Origin: Nitrospinaceae bacterium
GTDB taxonomy: Bacteria > Nitrospinota > Nitrospinia > Nitrospinales > VA-1
Assembly (NCBI GenBank): GCA_029261675.1
Contig: JAJDBA010000124.1
Span: forward strand, 1-17,450
DNA: 17,450 bases
Direction of reading: 5' to 3'
Shown here: positions 5,799 through 12,489 of the stretch, in pieces
Numbering within the stretch: the first letter of the stretch is position 1
How the letters are laid out: each line of letters opens with the position of its first letter
Translations under genes and position numbers: made by a program
The notes under the pieces: model-generated
What the model was told of the DNA's origin: nothing
The model's input: only the letters and a program-made list of their open reading frames with translations
Databases searched by the model: none

Positions 5799-7109
5799 AT
5801 GAAGTTTCGATACAGCCTTGCAAAAAAAACCTTCAAGGGTAAAAAAGTCGTCGAACGAGGGGTAGAAGACCTCATCGATGAAGATCAGCGAGGGAACCAT
5901 TCCAGCGCGAGTGGTCCCGACATCATGAGTCTCGATTCAGAGACCATCACCCCTCCTGAGCCTGAAGAACCGAAAGAGGTTTCGCGTCGCGATTTATTCT
6001 CCTTTGGCAGGTTAGGCGATTTTGCCGAAGCGGTTGAAGAAGACAGACAAAAACAACCCAAAAAAAAGAAAAAATCCGACCCAGAAGAATCCGAAGAACT
6101 GGAAGCCGATGAACTCGCAGTCGAAGACAGTGAGCCCTCAGTCACTGAGGAATCTACCGAGTCGTCACAACCAGAAGAAGAAGCCCCAAAACCGGGTTTT
6201 TTCAAACGTCTGATTTCTAAATTCAAGTCCGACCCCGCCCCCATATCCTCCAACAGTATCGAATCTGATACTGTAGATAATACAGAAAAAAAGGAAGAAT
6301 CTTTTGCGGAGGTTCTTGAAACAGCAGAACAGGAACAGCCGAGTCTCAACATTTTCGCGTTGGAAGAAGGCGAGGAAGAAGACCCGGAATACGATCGACG
6401 GAATTTATTGCGTCAGGGGTTTCACTTCTTTGCCAAGCCTGCCATGGACAATGTTCAGGGCAAAATAGACAACGTCAACAAGGCCGTCGATAAAATCACC
6501 AAAAGGGTTCCGGTGCTGAGACCCCCTGGTGCGATATCGGAGAAAGCGTTTCTGCAAGCCTGCACACGCTGTGAAGAATGCATTCATGCCTGCCCGAAAG
6601 ATGCGATTCAAAGGGCTCCGAAAAAATTTGGATTTCTCATTCACAACACTCCCTATATTGATGCAATGCGAACACCCTGCGTCATGTGCACAGACTTGCC
6701 GTGCATTTCCGCTTGTCCAGATGGGGCACTGTTACCTGTCCAAGAATTGACGGATGTGAGTATGGGTTATGCCATTCTCGATAAAAAGAAATGCCAGGCC
6801 TATGGCGAAACATTCTGCCAACAATGTGTCATTGACTGTCCGGTTCCCGGCGCAATTCATCAGGTAGACGACAAACCCATTATCGATAAAAATATTTGTA
6901 CGGGTTGTGGTGTCTGCATGCGTTCTTGCAGCACAGTTAATATTCCACTGGCAATTAAGATCAAACCGCAAATGGTCATTGACTATCAACTGCATAAAAA
7001 ACAATTAGAAAAGGCTAAAATCGAAGCTGAGCGACTGGCTGCAGAACAGAAGGAAAATGAAGAAGCCGATGCCGAGGGCGAAACCAGCACTCAAGGTGTT
7101 GAGTCTTAA
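5799..7109 (+). CDS. NapG/MauM-like four-[4Fe-4S] ferredoxin with acidic N-terminal extension
   Basis: 436 residues. The C-terminal part (about 238-390) matches the NapG/MauM ferredoxin layout: LRPPGAISEKAF leads into four cysteine groups. These are Cys255/258/261/265 (CX2CX2CX3CP), Cys294/297/302/306 (CX2CX4CX3CP), Cys332/340/343/347 (CX7CX2CX3CP) and Cys367/370/373/377 (CX2CX2CX3C). Four [4Fe-4S] clusters are thus expected, for electron transfer. NapG proteins normally carry a Tat signal right before this region. Here about 235 residues of acidic, Ser/Glu-rich sequence precede it, with a KKKKKK patch near 88. Two twin-arginine-like motifs (SRRDLFSFG at 62, DRRNLLRQGF at 200) lack a following hydrophobic stretch, so export is doubtful and a cytoplasmic place is more likely. 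A charged helix ends the protein. The upstream 166-aa gene is probably its partner. Confidence 0.8.
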   Translation: MKFRYSLAKKTFKGKKVVERGVEDLIDEDQRGNHSSASGPDIMSLDSETITPPEPEEPKEVSRRDLFSFGRLGDFAEAVEEDRQKQPKKKKKSDPEESEELEADELAVEDSEPSVTEESTESSQPEEEAPKPGFFKRLISKFKSDPAPISSNSIESDTVDNTEKKEESFAEVLETAEQEQPSLNIFALEEGEEEDPEYDRRNLLRQGFHFFAKPAMDNVQGKIDNVNKAVDKITKRVPVLRPPGAISEKAFLQACTRCEECIHACPKDAIQRAPKKFGFLIHNTPYIDAMRTPCVMCTDLPCISACPDGALLPVQELTDVSMGYAILDKKKCQAYGETFCQQCVIDCPVPGAIHQVDDKPIIDKNICTGCGVCMRSCSTVNIPLAIKIKPQMVIDYQLHKKQLEKAKIEAERLAAEQKENEEADAEGETSTQGVES

Positions 7110-7228
7110 TATTTCCATTGTTTCATCGATTTACCCCTTGCAAGTATCCTCTGTTTTCAGTAAGTTATCCGTTTTGTCGCACAACGACTCGGCTGGCGAA
7201 ATCTCTTGTCTAAAAATAAAGGTCATAA

Positions 7229-9004
7229 ATGAGTAGCGAACTACAAAGAACACATCATTGCGGAGAATTAACGGACAAAGATATTGACCAACAGGTCACT
7301 CTTTGTGGATGGATACATACGCGCCGCGACCATGGCGGATTAATATTTGTCGACCTTTGGGACAAATACGGTATGACCCAAGTGGTACTGAATCCACAAA
7401 TCGACCAGCTAGCACACGAGCACGCACAATCCATTCGCGGTAATTTTGTCATCGGTGTAGTAGGGAAAGTACGTGCCCGCCCCGAGGACATGGTCAATCC
7501 CAAATTAAAAACTGGAAAAATCGAAGTCTATGTCGATGAGTTAAGCATTTTGAATAAATCGGAAACTCCGCCCATTTCTCCATGGGAACCTCAAGACACT
7601 TCGGAAGCATTGCGTTTGAAATACCGCTTTCTAGATCTGCGTGGACCAGAACTGCAACGTAATTTAAAAATCCGCTACGACATCACTCGCACCGCCCGCA
7701 ACGAACTGCATCGACATGGTTTCATGGAAGTGGAAACACCAATGCTGACTAAGAGCACCCCTGAAGGCGCGCGTGATTATCTGGTTCCCAGTCGGTTGAA
7801 CCCACAAAAGTTTTATGCGTTGCCACAATCACCACAATTGTTCAAACAGATTCTCATGGTTTCAGGAATGGACAAATATTTCCAGATCGTTAAATGTTTT
7901 CGCGATGAAGATTTACGGCATGACAGACAACCGGAGTTCACCCAGATAGATATTGAAATGTCTTTCGGCAATGAAAAAATACTTTTTCAAATGATCGAAG
8001 AGATGATGGCAGCTATATATAAAGAAGTCTTGAATGAAGAAATTAAAACACCCTTTCCTATTTTAAAATATCAAGATGCTATTGATCGGTTTGGCACTGA
8101 TAAGCCAGACATGCGAATCGATATGGAAATCGTCGATCTCGCTGAAATTGTCCGTGGAACCAAATTCAAGGTTTTTGCACAGGTTTTGGAATCGGGTGGG
8201 CAGATCCGCGCATTGAACATCAAGAACAGCGCAGACTCTTTATCCAGGAAAGCACTGGACGATTTGACAGAAATCGCGAAAACCTACGGCGCAAAAGGCA
8301 TGGCTTGGATCAAGGTTCAGGAAAACGAATTACAATCGCCGATCATCAAGTTTTTTGAGCAGGAAATGCTCGACAAAATGTTGGAAAAATTGGGCAGCAA
8401 ACCAGGGGACACAGTAGTGTTCATCGCCGATACACCTAAAATTGTTGCCGATGCATTAGCGCATTTACGTCTTGCCATTGCCAAACTATTGAACCTTGTT
8501 GATGAGTCGAAGAACGCCTTTATCTGGGTAACCGAATTCCCCCTGGTAGAATATGACGAAGCAGAAAAAAGACACACCGCCATGCATCATCCCTTCACCG
8601 CTCCGCGGGAAGAAGATATGGATAAATTTGAATCTGACCCTGGGGCCATCAAAGCTCGCGCCTATGATCTGGTTTTAAATGGCAACGAAATTGGCGGCGG
8701 TAGTATTCGTATCCACCAAAAAGAAATCCAGGAAAAAATGTTCAAACTTCTCGGCATCGGCAAAGAAGAAGCAGAAGCGAAATTCGGTTTCCTTCTTGAT
8801 GCGTTGCAATACGGAGCTCCACCTCACTGCGGTATCGCAATGGGTCTTGATCGCATCGCTATGCTGTTGACGGGAGCTGATTCCATCCGCGATGTAATCG
8901 CATTCCCAAAAACACAGAAAGCGACTTGTCTGATGACTCAGGCACCTTCCGAGGTGGACAAAAAGCAGTTGAGAGAACTCAAACTGAAAGCCGATCTTAG
9001 CTAG
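7229..9004 (+). CDS. aspS: Aspartyl-tRNA synthetase, bacterial type
   Basis: Charges tRNA-Asp with aspartate. The 591-residue length is standard for the bacterial enzyme. In order: an N-terminal anticodon-binding OB domain (CGWIHTRRDHGGLIFVDLWD); class II motif 1 (FMEVETPMLTKSTPEGARDY); motif 2 (FRDEDLRHDRQPEFTQ, near 224-239); the bacterial GAD insertion (about 290-420); the FAWVTEFPL-like strand (FIWVTEFPLVEY); and motif 3 (GIAMGLDRIAMLLTG, near 535). The RRDHGG sequence of the OB domain has the His seen in non-discriminating bacterial enzymes that also charge tRNA-Asn, so asparagine may be made on the tRNA by GatCAB; this is inference. AAAGGT lies 6 nt before the ATG. About 120 nt separate it from the ferredoxin gene. 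Confidence 0.97.
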   Translation: MSSELQRTHHCGELTDKDIDQQVTLCGWIHTRRDHGGLIFVDLWDKYGMTQVVLNPQIDQLAHEHAQSIRGNFVIGVVGKVRARPEDMVNPKLKTGKIEVYVDELSILNKSETPPISPWEPQDTSEALRLKYRFLDLRGPELQRNLKIRYDITRTARNELHRHGFMEVETPMLTKSTPEGARDYLVPSRLNPQKFYALPQSPQLFKQILMVSGMDKYFQIVKCFRDEDLRHDRQPEFTQIDIEMSFGNEKILFQMIEEMMAAIYKEVLNEEIKTPFPILKYQDAIDRFGTDKPDMRIDMEIVDLAEIVRGTKFKVFAQVLESGGQIRALNIKNSADSLSRKALDDLTEIAKTYGAKGMAWIKVQENELQSPIIKFFEQEMLDKMLEKLGSKPGDTVVFIADTPKIVADALAHLRLAIAKLLNLVDESKNAFIWVTEFPLVEYDEAEKRHTAMHHPFTAPREEDMDKFESDPGAIKARAYDLVLNGNEIGGGSIRIHQKEIQEKMFKLLGIGKEEAEAKFGFLLDALQYGAPPHCGIAMGLDRIAMLLTGADSIRDVIAFPKTQKATCLMTQAPSEVDKKQLRELKLKADLS

Positions 9005-9018
9005 CAACTATCTGTAAG

Positions 9019-9034
9019 TGGCACGATAACTGCA
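9019..9034 (+). promoter_or_regulatory. Candidate sigma-54 promoter
   Basis: TGGCACG-ATAA-CTGCA matches the sigma-54 consensus TGGCACG-N4-TTGCW with a single change (T to C before TGC). The GG and GC dinucleotides have the required 10-bp gap. It starts 15 nt after the aspS stop; transcription would begin near 9046. No enhancer-binding protein site was identified. Confidence 0.55.
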
Positions 9035-9045
9035 AATTTTGCACT

Positions 9046-9295
9046 AGCCCCTTATAAGCCTCCCGTAGACTTTCCTGAATTCCCCTTATCAAATAGCCTC
9101 TTTAGGGACTAAGGCTTTAAAACCTGTATTTCAATCTTGCACAGATTTTGTAAGGTATAGCTTTTGTCCAAAAACCCGCGACACCCTTACAGGCTTTCGA
9201 TAAACTATATTCAAGAGAAATGGATTGGATTTTCCATCTCTACAAGCATCTCCTCCTCGGAGTCCGGGAACATACCCTGTTCCCGGATTTTTTTT
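9046..9295 (+). ncRNA. Candidate small RNA or attenuated leader of larE
   Basis: A transcript from the sigma-54-like promoter would run about 250 nt and stop at the intrinsic terminator at 9263-9295, before larE. Its 3' part can fold into a hairpin (AGAGA/TCTCT and TGGA/TCCA, 9214-9241) followed by the terminator stem. It contains no good short open frame with a ribosome site. It does not match tRNA, tmRNA, SRP or RNase P RNA by eye. Whether it is a free RNA or a leader with read-through into larE cannot be told from the sequence. Confidence 0.35.
9263..9295 (+). terminator. Strong intrinsic terminator
   Basis: A perfect 10-bp stem TCCGGGAACA / TGTTCCCGGA (9263-9272, 9278-9287) with a 5-nt loop, followed at once by eight T residues. 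It is the only textbook rho-independent terminator I see in the window. It ends either aspS read-through or the candidate small RNA, 51 nt before larE. Confidence 0.9.
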
Positions 9296-9346
9296 GTCCC
9301 CTCCTTTGTGATACTCTTAGCCCTGATAAATTATTTTTTGGCTATT

Positions 9347-10165
9347 ATGTCACTACCCGAAAAAACTGAAAAACTAAAATCGTTGATCCAAAAAATGGAT
9401 CGTGTTCTCGTGGCTTTTTCTGGCGGTGTCGACAGTACTCTGGTGCTCGCTATCGCTCAAGAAGTGCTGGGAAGTAACACTCTTGCAGCCACGGCTCAAT
9501 CGGACAGCCTGCCTAATCGGGAAATGGAAGCTTGCCACAAACTAGCTCAGGAAATTGGAGCAGAGCATCTCATTATCCAAACGAATGAAATGAGTAATCC
9601 AAATTACCAGACTAATCCTACTAACCGTTGTTACCACTGCAAAACAGAACTCTACTCTTGCCTGAAAAATTTAGCTCACGAAAAAAACATTCCCTATATC
9701 TTGAACGGGATTAACACAGATGATTTAGGAGACTACCGCCCAGGAATAGATGCGGCGCGTGAAAATGCAGTGAGGAGTCCATTGGTTGAAGCAGGTTTCA
9801 ACAAACAAAATATCCGTGATCTGGCTCAGCAAATGGAACTTTCAATATGGGACAAGCCAGCAATGGCTTGCTTGTCGTCACGCATACCCTACGGCCAGCC
9901 CGTAACGCTTGAAAAACTCAAGAGGATAGAAAAAGCCGAAGATATTTTATTGTCGATGGGGTTCAAACAACTGCGTGTGCGTCACCAAGGCGACACCGCA
10001 AGCATTGAATTGGGAAAAAATGAACTGTCGCAATTCACCCCGGTTATTGAAAAAATAGTAACAGAAAAATTCCAGGCACTGGGATTCCAAATCATTCATC
10101 TCGATCCAAAAGGTTATCGAATGGGAAGCCTTAACGAAGCACTGGAAGAAAAGAAGGGATCATGA
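9347..10165 (+). CDS. larE: ATP-dependent sacrificial sulfur transferase LarE
   Basis: LarE donates sulfur to pyridinium biscarboxylic mononucleotide during synthesis of the nickel-pincer cofactor. 272 residues from the ATG at 9347, the family length. The PP-loop ATP pyrophosphatase motif SGGVDS is at 25-30. RCYHCKTELY (94-103) and the family stretch NGINTDDLGDYRPG (120-133) follow. MACLSSR places Cys175 at the position of the sacrificial sulfur donor Cys176 of Lactiplantibacillus LarE. The sequence SSR rather than a three-cysteine set argues against the [4Fe-4S] LarE type. No ribosome site precedes the ATG. Neither larA, larB nor larC is in the window. Its stop overlaps the next start by 4 nt. 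The long upstream extension is rejected because it contains the terminator. Confidence 0.9.
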   Translation: MSLPEKTEKLKSLIQKMDRVLVAFSGGVDSTLVLAIAQEVLGSNTLAATAQSDSLPNREMEACHKLAQEIGAEHLIIQTNEMSNPNYQTNPTNRCYHCKTELYSCLKNLAHEKNIPYILNGINTDDLGDYRPGIDAARENAVRSPLVEAGFNKQNIRDLAQQMELSIWDKPAMACLSSRIPYGQPVTLEKLKRIEKAEDILLSMGFKQLRVRHQGDTASIELGKNELSQFTPVIEKIVTEKFQALGFQIIHLDPKGYRMGSLNEALEEKKGS

Positions 10166-10395
10166 TTAAAGTAACGTTACGGCCAGAAGCAAGGAAAGGA
10201 CTGAAAGACCCTGATGGATTTGCCAGCGGCTTGGGAATTGTATACAGCGGCCTCTTAATAAGTATGGCCGGAGTGGCTTTAATGTTGTTCCTGTATTTCA
10301 ATAAACCTGAGCATGTCCTTCATCCTACCTGGATACTCTTCGCCGGATTCGGCATTGTCATTTGGGGTGAGATCAAAAAAGCCCGCTGCAAATAA
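10162..10395 (+). CDS. Small two-helix membrane protein coupled to larE
   Basis: 77 residues, not recognised. Two hydrophobic segments (about 23-46, GIVYSGLLISMAGVALMLFL, and about 54-69, WILFAGFGIVIWGEI) separated by a short polar turn (NKPEHVLHP) suggest a hairpin in the inner membrane with a basic N-terminal tail. The ATG overlaps the larE stop (ATGA), so the two are translated together. The short stem GCCCG/CGGGC (10381-10385, 10397-10401) spans the stop codon, and the gene-tail element copy D follows 20 nt later. Link to nickel-pincer chemistry is by position only. Confidence 0.65.
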   Translation: MIKVTLRPEARKGLKDPDGFASGLGIVYSGLLISMAGVALMLFLYFNKPEHVLHPTWILFAGFGIVIWGEIKKARCK

Positions 10396-10415
10396 TCGGG
10401 CAACGCACGATGGCA

Positions 10416-10466
10416 ATAGGTCTATTCCTCTCTTGCGAAACCACTACCCTCAAGCTTCTGGATAGG
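10416..10466 (+). repeat. Gene-tail element, copy D (3' of the small membrane protein gene)
   Basis: Reads ATAGGTCTATTCCTC, TTGCGAAACC, then TACCCTCAAGCTTCTGGATA; the last 20 bases are identical to copy A, and the ATAGGTC and GCGAAA blocks have the same order and spacing as in copies A and B. It is on the plus strand, like the gene it follows. The covarying hairpin of the other copies is not present at the same place; a stem across the stop codon may take that role. A REP-like unit follows 20 nt later. Confidence 0.7.
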
Positions 10467-10485
10467 GTGACCAATGCCCCCAGCA

Positions 10486-10523
10486 CGTCATCGCGAGCCG
10501 CTGAAAGCGGCGCGGCGATCCAG
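10486..10523 (+). repeat. REP-like palindromic repeat, copy 2
   Basis: A 38-nt unit starting CGTCATCGCGAG and ending CGGCGATCCAG around the hairpin CCGCT-GAA-AGCGG. It corresponds in reverse orientation to 888-923. It ends 14 nt from the stop codon of proC, between convergent genes, the usual place of such units. Confidence 0.65.
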
Positions 10524-10537
10524 TGTGTTATCTCAAA

Positions 10538-11362
10538 CTACTCAGCTAATTCTTTGGAGCGAAGGGTCGCTTTTTCTACTGCGTCCATGAGTGTGGCGCG
10601 CAGGCTGCCTTTTTCGAGGGCGTGCAGTCCGGCGATGGTGGTTCCCCCTGGTGAGGTCACGCGGTTTTTCAATTCTCCTGGAGATGTACCTGTTTCCCTT
10701 ACCAGCATGGCTGAACCTAGTACCGTTTGAACAGTCAGCTCCGTTGCCACATCCCTTGAAAGGCCCATCTTTACTCCGGCATCGGAAAGAGCTTCGATGA
10801 TCATAAAGATGTAAGCAGGACCACTGCCGCTCAGCCCAGTAACAGCATCGATTTGTTCTTCAGGGACCTCTACAGTCTGACCCACGGCTTGAAAAATTTC
10901 ATGTGAAATTTTTAAATCAGTTTTACTGACTCCTTTACCAGCAGCTATGGCTGTTGCTCCCTCTTGCACTACGGCTGGGGTGTTAGGCATGGTTCTAACA
11001 ACACAAAGCTTTTTCTTTTTCCTAAAACATAAGGCTTCTTCTATCTGAGAGATAGGAACCCCAGCGGCAACGGATATCACTAATTTTTTAACATCTACCT
11101 GATCGGAAATACCATTCAACACTTGCCGGATGATTTGCGGTTTGACCGCTATGATAAGAACATCTGATTTTTTCACCAATTCAAGATTATCTTTCACTAT
11201 CTTGATTTTGTATTCAGCAGATAAGAAAGTTTGACGGCTCTTATTAGGTTCTGAAACAAAAACATTAGATGCCTTGATCAATGAAGATGAAACCATCCCT
11301 TTAATAATAGCTTCGGCCATATTGCCGCCGCCGATGAATCCTATTTTTTTATTTTTCAACAC
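10538..11362 (-). CDS. proC: Pyrroline-5-carboxylate reductase
   Basis: Reduces pyrroline-5-carboxylate to proline with NAD(P)H, the last step of proline synthesis. 274 residues from the chosen start. The N-terminal Rossmann fold begins KKIGFIGGGNMAEAII; VKPQ and the strand LVISVAAGVPI follow. The mid motif VVRTMPNTPAVVQEGATA and the C-terminal family signature (DAVTGLSGSGPAYIFMIIEA and VTSPGGTTIAGL) are complete. I chose the GTG at 11362 because AGGAG (11372-11376) lies 9 nt before it and the protein then starts at the usual place. A GTG at 11401 would overlap the yggS stop by 4 nt and add 13 residues without a ribosome site. It is the last gene of the P-II/yggS/proC series. Confidence 0.95.
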   Translation of the reverse strand: MLKNKKIGFIGGGNMAEAIIKGMVSSSLIKASNVFVSEPNKSRQTFLSAEYKIKIVKDNLELVKKSDVLIIAVKPQIIRQVLNGISDQVDVKKLVISVAAGVPISQIEEALCFRKKKKLCVVRTMPNTPAVVQEGATAIAAGKGVSKTDLKISHEIFQAVGQTVEVPEEQIDAVTGLSGSGPAYIFMIIEALSDAGVKMGLSRDVATELTVQTVLGSAMLVRETGTSPGELKNRVTSPGGTTIAGLHALEKGSLRATLMDAVEKATLRSKELAE

Positions 11363-11397
11363 AAGACTATTCTCCTGATAAATTTCATCAATCTCTT

Positions 11398-12129
11398 TCA
11401 CCGCTGACCGAAGATGGCAGTGCCGACACGAACTAATGTTGCGCCCTCTTCCACCGCGATGGGATAATCGTTGGTCATTCCCATAGATAATTCGTTGAGC
11501 TCGATACCTTCAATATTCTTAGCCTGGCATTTATCTCGTAATGCCCGCAATGCGATAAAATATTTTCGCGAATTTTCAGCATCAGGGTCTTGCGGTGGGA
11601 TGGTCATCAAACCTTGAACCTTAATCCCCTGCAATTGCCCAAATGATGGAAGCTGTTCTTCAAGCTCAGAGGGTGTCATTCCAAACTTTGCCTCTTCTCC
11701 TGAAACATTAACCTGCAACAAAACGGCCTGTTGCTGGTTTTGGCTTTTACAATACGCACTTATTTTTTCTGCTAAAGAGAGGCTGTCAACGGAGTGGATC
11801 AAATCGAAACGGGAATCGAGATATTTGATCTTATTTTTTTGCAGGTGTCCGATGAAATGCCAACTAATATCTTGGGCATTAACCTCATCTATTTTGGAAA
11901 CGGCTTCTTGAGCTTTGTTTTCACCAAAACATTTTGATCCGGCTTGATACGCCTCAATTGTTTTTTCAGAAGATACTTGCTTGGAAACCGCAACCAGACG
12001 GATGGAGTCAGGACTTCTCCCTACTTTTCGGGCGGCTTCGCCGATATGGTGTATCACCGATGCCAGGTTATCAGCTATCAATGGAATGTCCGACGTTGAA
12101 TCAGTATAGGGCCTGAGTTCCCCGCTCAC
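11398..12129 (-). CDS. yggS: YggS/PipY-family PLP homeostasis protein
   Basis: A PLP-binding protein with an alanine-racemase-like TIM barrel and no known catalytic activity; it keeps free pyridoxal phosphate and amino- and keto-acid pools in balance. 243 residues. LVAVSKQ puts the PLP lysine at Lys50. The family motifs FGENKAQEA, WHFIGHLQKNK, LIHSVDS, LLQVNVSGEEAKFGM, GLMTIPP and LSMGMTNDYPIAVEEGATLVRVGTAIFG are all there. The start is a GTG whose first 29 nt overlap the end of the P-II gene; an in-frame TTG 16 codons later would match family length too. Cyanobacterial PipY works in the P-II/PipX network, which fits the P-II gene next door. proC follows. Confidence 0.94.
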   Translation of the reverse strand: MSGELRPYTDSTSDIPLIADNLASVIHHIGEAARKVGRSPDSIRLVAVSKQVSSEKTIEAYQAGSKCFGENKAQEAVSKIDEVNAQDISWHFIGHLQKNKIKYLDSRFDLIHSVDSLSLAEKISAYCKSQNQQQAVLLQVNVSGEEAKFGMTPSELEEQLPSFGQLQGIKVQGLMTIPPQDPDAENSRKYFIALRALRDKCQAKNIEGIELNELSMGMTNDYPIAVEEGATLVRVGTAIFGQR

Positions 12130-12439
12130 TCGTTCTTATGCGAATTGCATCTTCAACGGGCAAGACAAAAATTTTCCCATCACTCAAATTCCCGGTATGC
12201 GCCGTCTTGACCACCATATCTATCACTTCTTCAACCGCCTCATTTTCAAGAACGATTGAAATTTCGACACCTGGATGGAATTGCGGAACTTTGGAATCGG
12301 TGGTCGATTTCATATGACTCATGGGCTTACCAATGCCTTTCACATCAATCGTTGACAGGCCTGGCACCCCTAGCTCGAACAGTTTCTCTCGAACCTCCTC
12401 GAGCTTTTCATGTTTTATAAAACACTTGATCATTTTCAT
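12101..12439 (-). CDS. Atypical P-II family signalling protein
   Basis: 112 residues that align without gaps to GlnB over the first half. P-II proteins sense ATP/ADP and 2-oxoglutarate and bind target proteins through the T-loop. Kept here: the N-terminal strand MKMIKCFIK, VKGIG (33-37), the B-loop HTGNLSDGKIFVLPV and the C-terminal arginines IRIRT. Changed: the T-loop reads KPMSHMKSTTDSKVPQF, so Gln39 (2-oxoglutarate/Mg ligand) is Pro and Tyr51 (uridylylation site) is Val. Uridylylation of the usual kind is therefore excluded, and 2-oxoglutarate sensing is doubtful. No Shine-Dalgarno precedes the ATG. Its 3' end overlaps yggS by 29 nt; the SprT-like gene lies 50 nt upstream. It is P-II superfamily with good confidence, but not GlnB or GlnK in function. 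Confidence 0.82.
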   Translation of the reverse strand: MKMIKCFIKHEKLEEVREKLFELGVPGLSTIDVKGIGKPMSHMKSTTDSKVPQFHPGVEISIVLENEAVEEVIDMVVKTAHTGNLSDGKIFVLPVEDAIRIRTSERGTQALY

Positions 12440-12489
12440 AGTTTAGAACCAATTTAGTCCCAACAGGGAACTTTCGCAAGGTGAAATCT

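Larger units (their letters stand above)
9005..9346. other. Non-coding stretch between aspS and larE
   Basis: The stretch holds a sigma-54-like promoter, the palindrome TGCAAA-T-TTTGCA (9031-9043), a hairpin at 9214-9241 and a strong intrinsic terminator; the parts are listed separately. The larE frame stays open back to a TTG at 9164, but that extension runs through the terminator hairpin and resembles no LarE N-terminus, so I take the stretch as non-coding. Confidence 0.7.

Noticed and set aside
5885..6352. Minus-strand 155-codon frame rich in Ser
   Set aside because: It is the complement of the Glu/Ser-rich extension of the ferredoxin; the codon bias of GAA/GAG on the plus strand produces the serines.
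9164..9346. Longer LarE starting at a TTG at 9164
   Set aside because: The added residues span the intrinsic terminator hairpin and do not resemble a LarE N-terminus; the ATG at 9347 gives the family length.
10410..10730. Plus-strand 106-codon frame
   Set aside because: It runs through gene-tail element D and the REP-like unit and then opposite conserved proC sequence.
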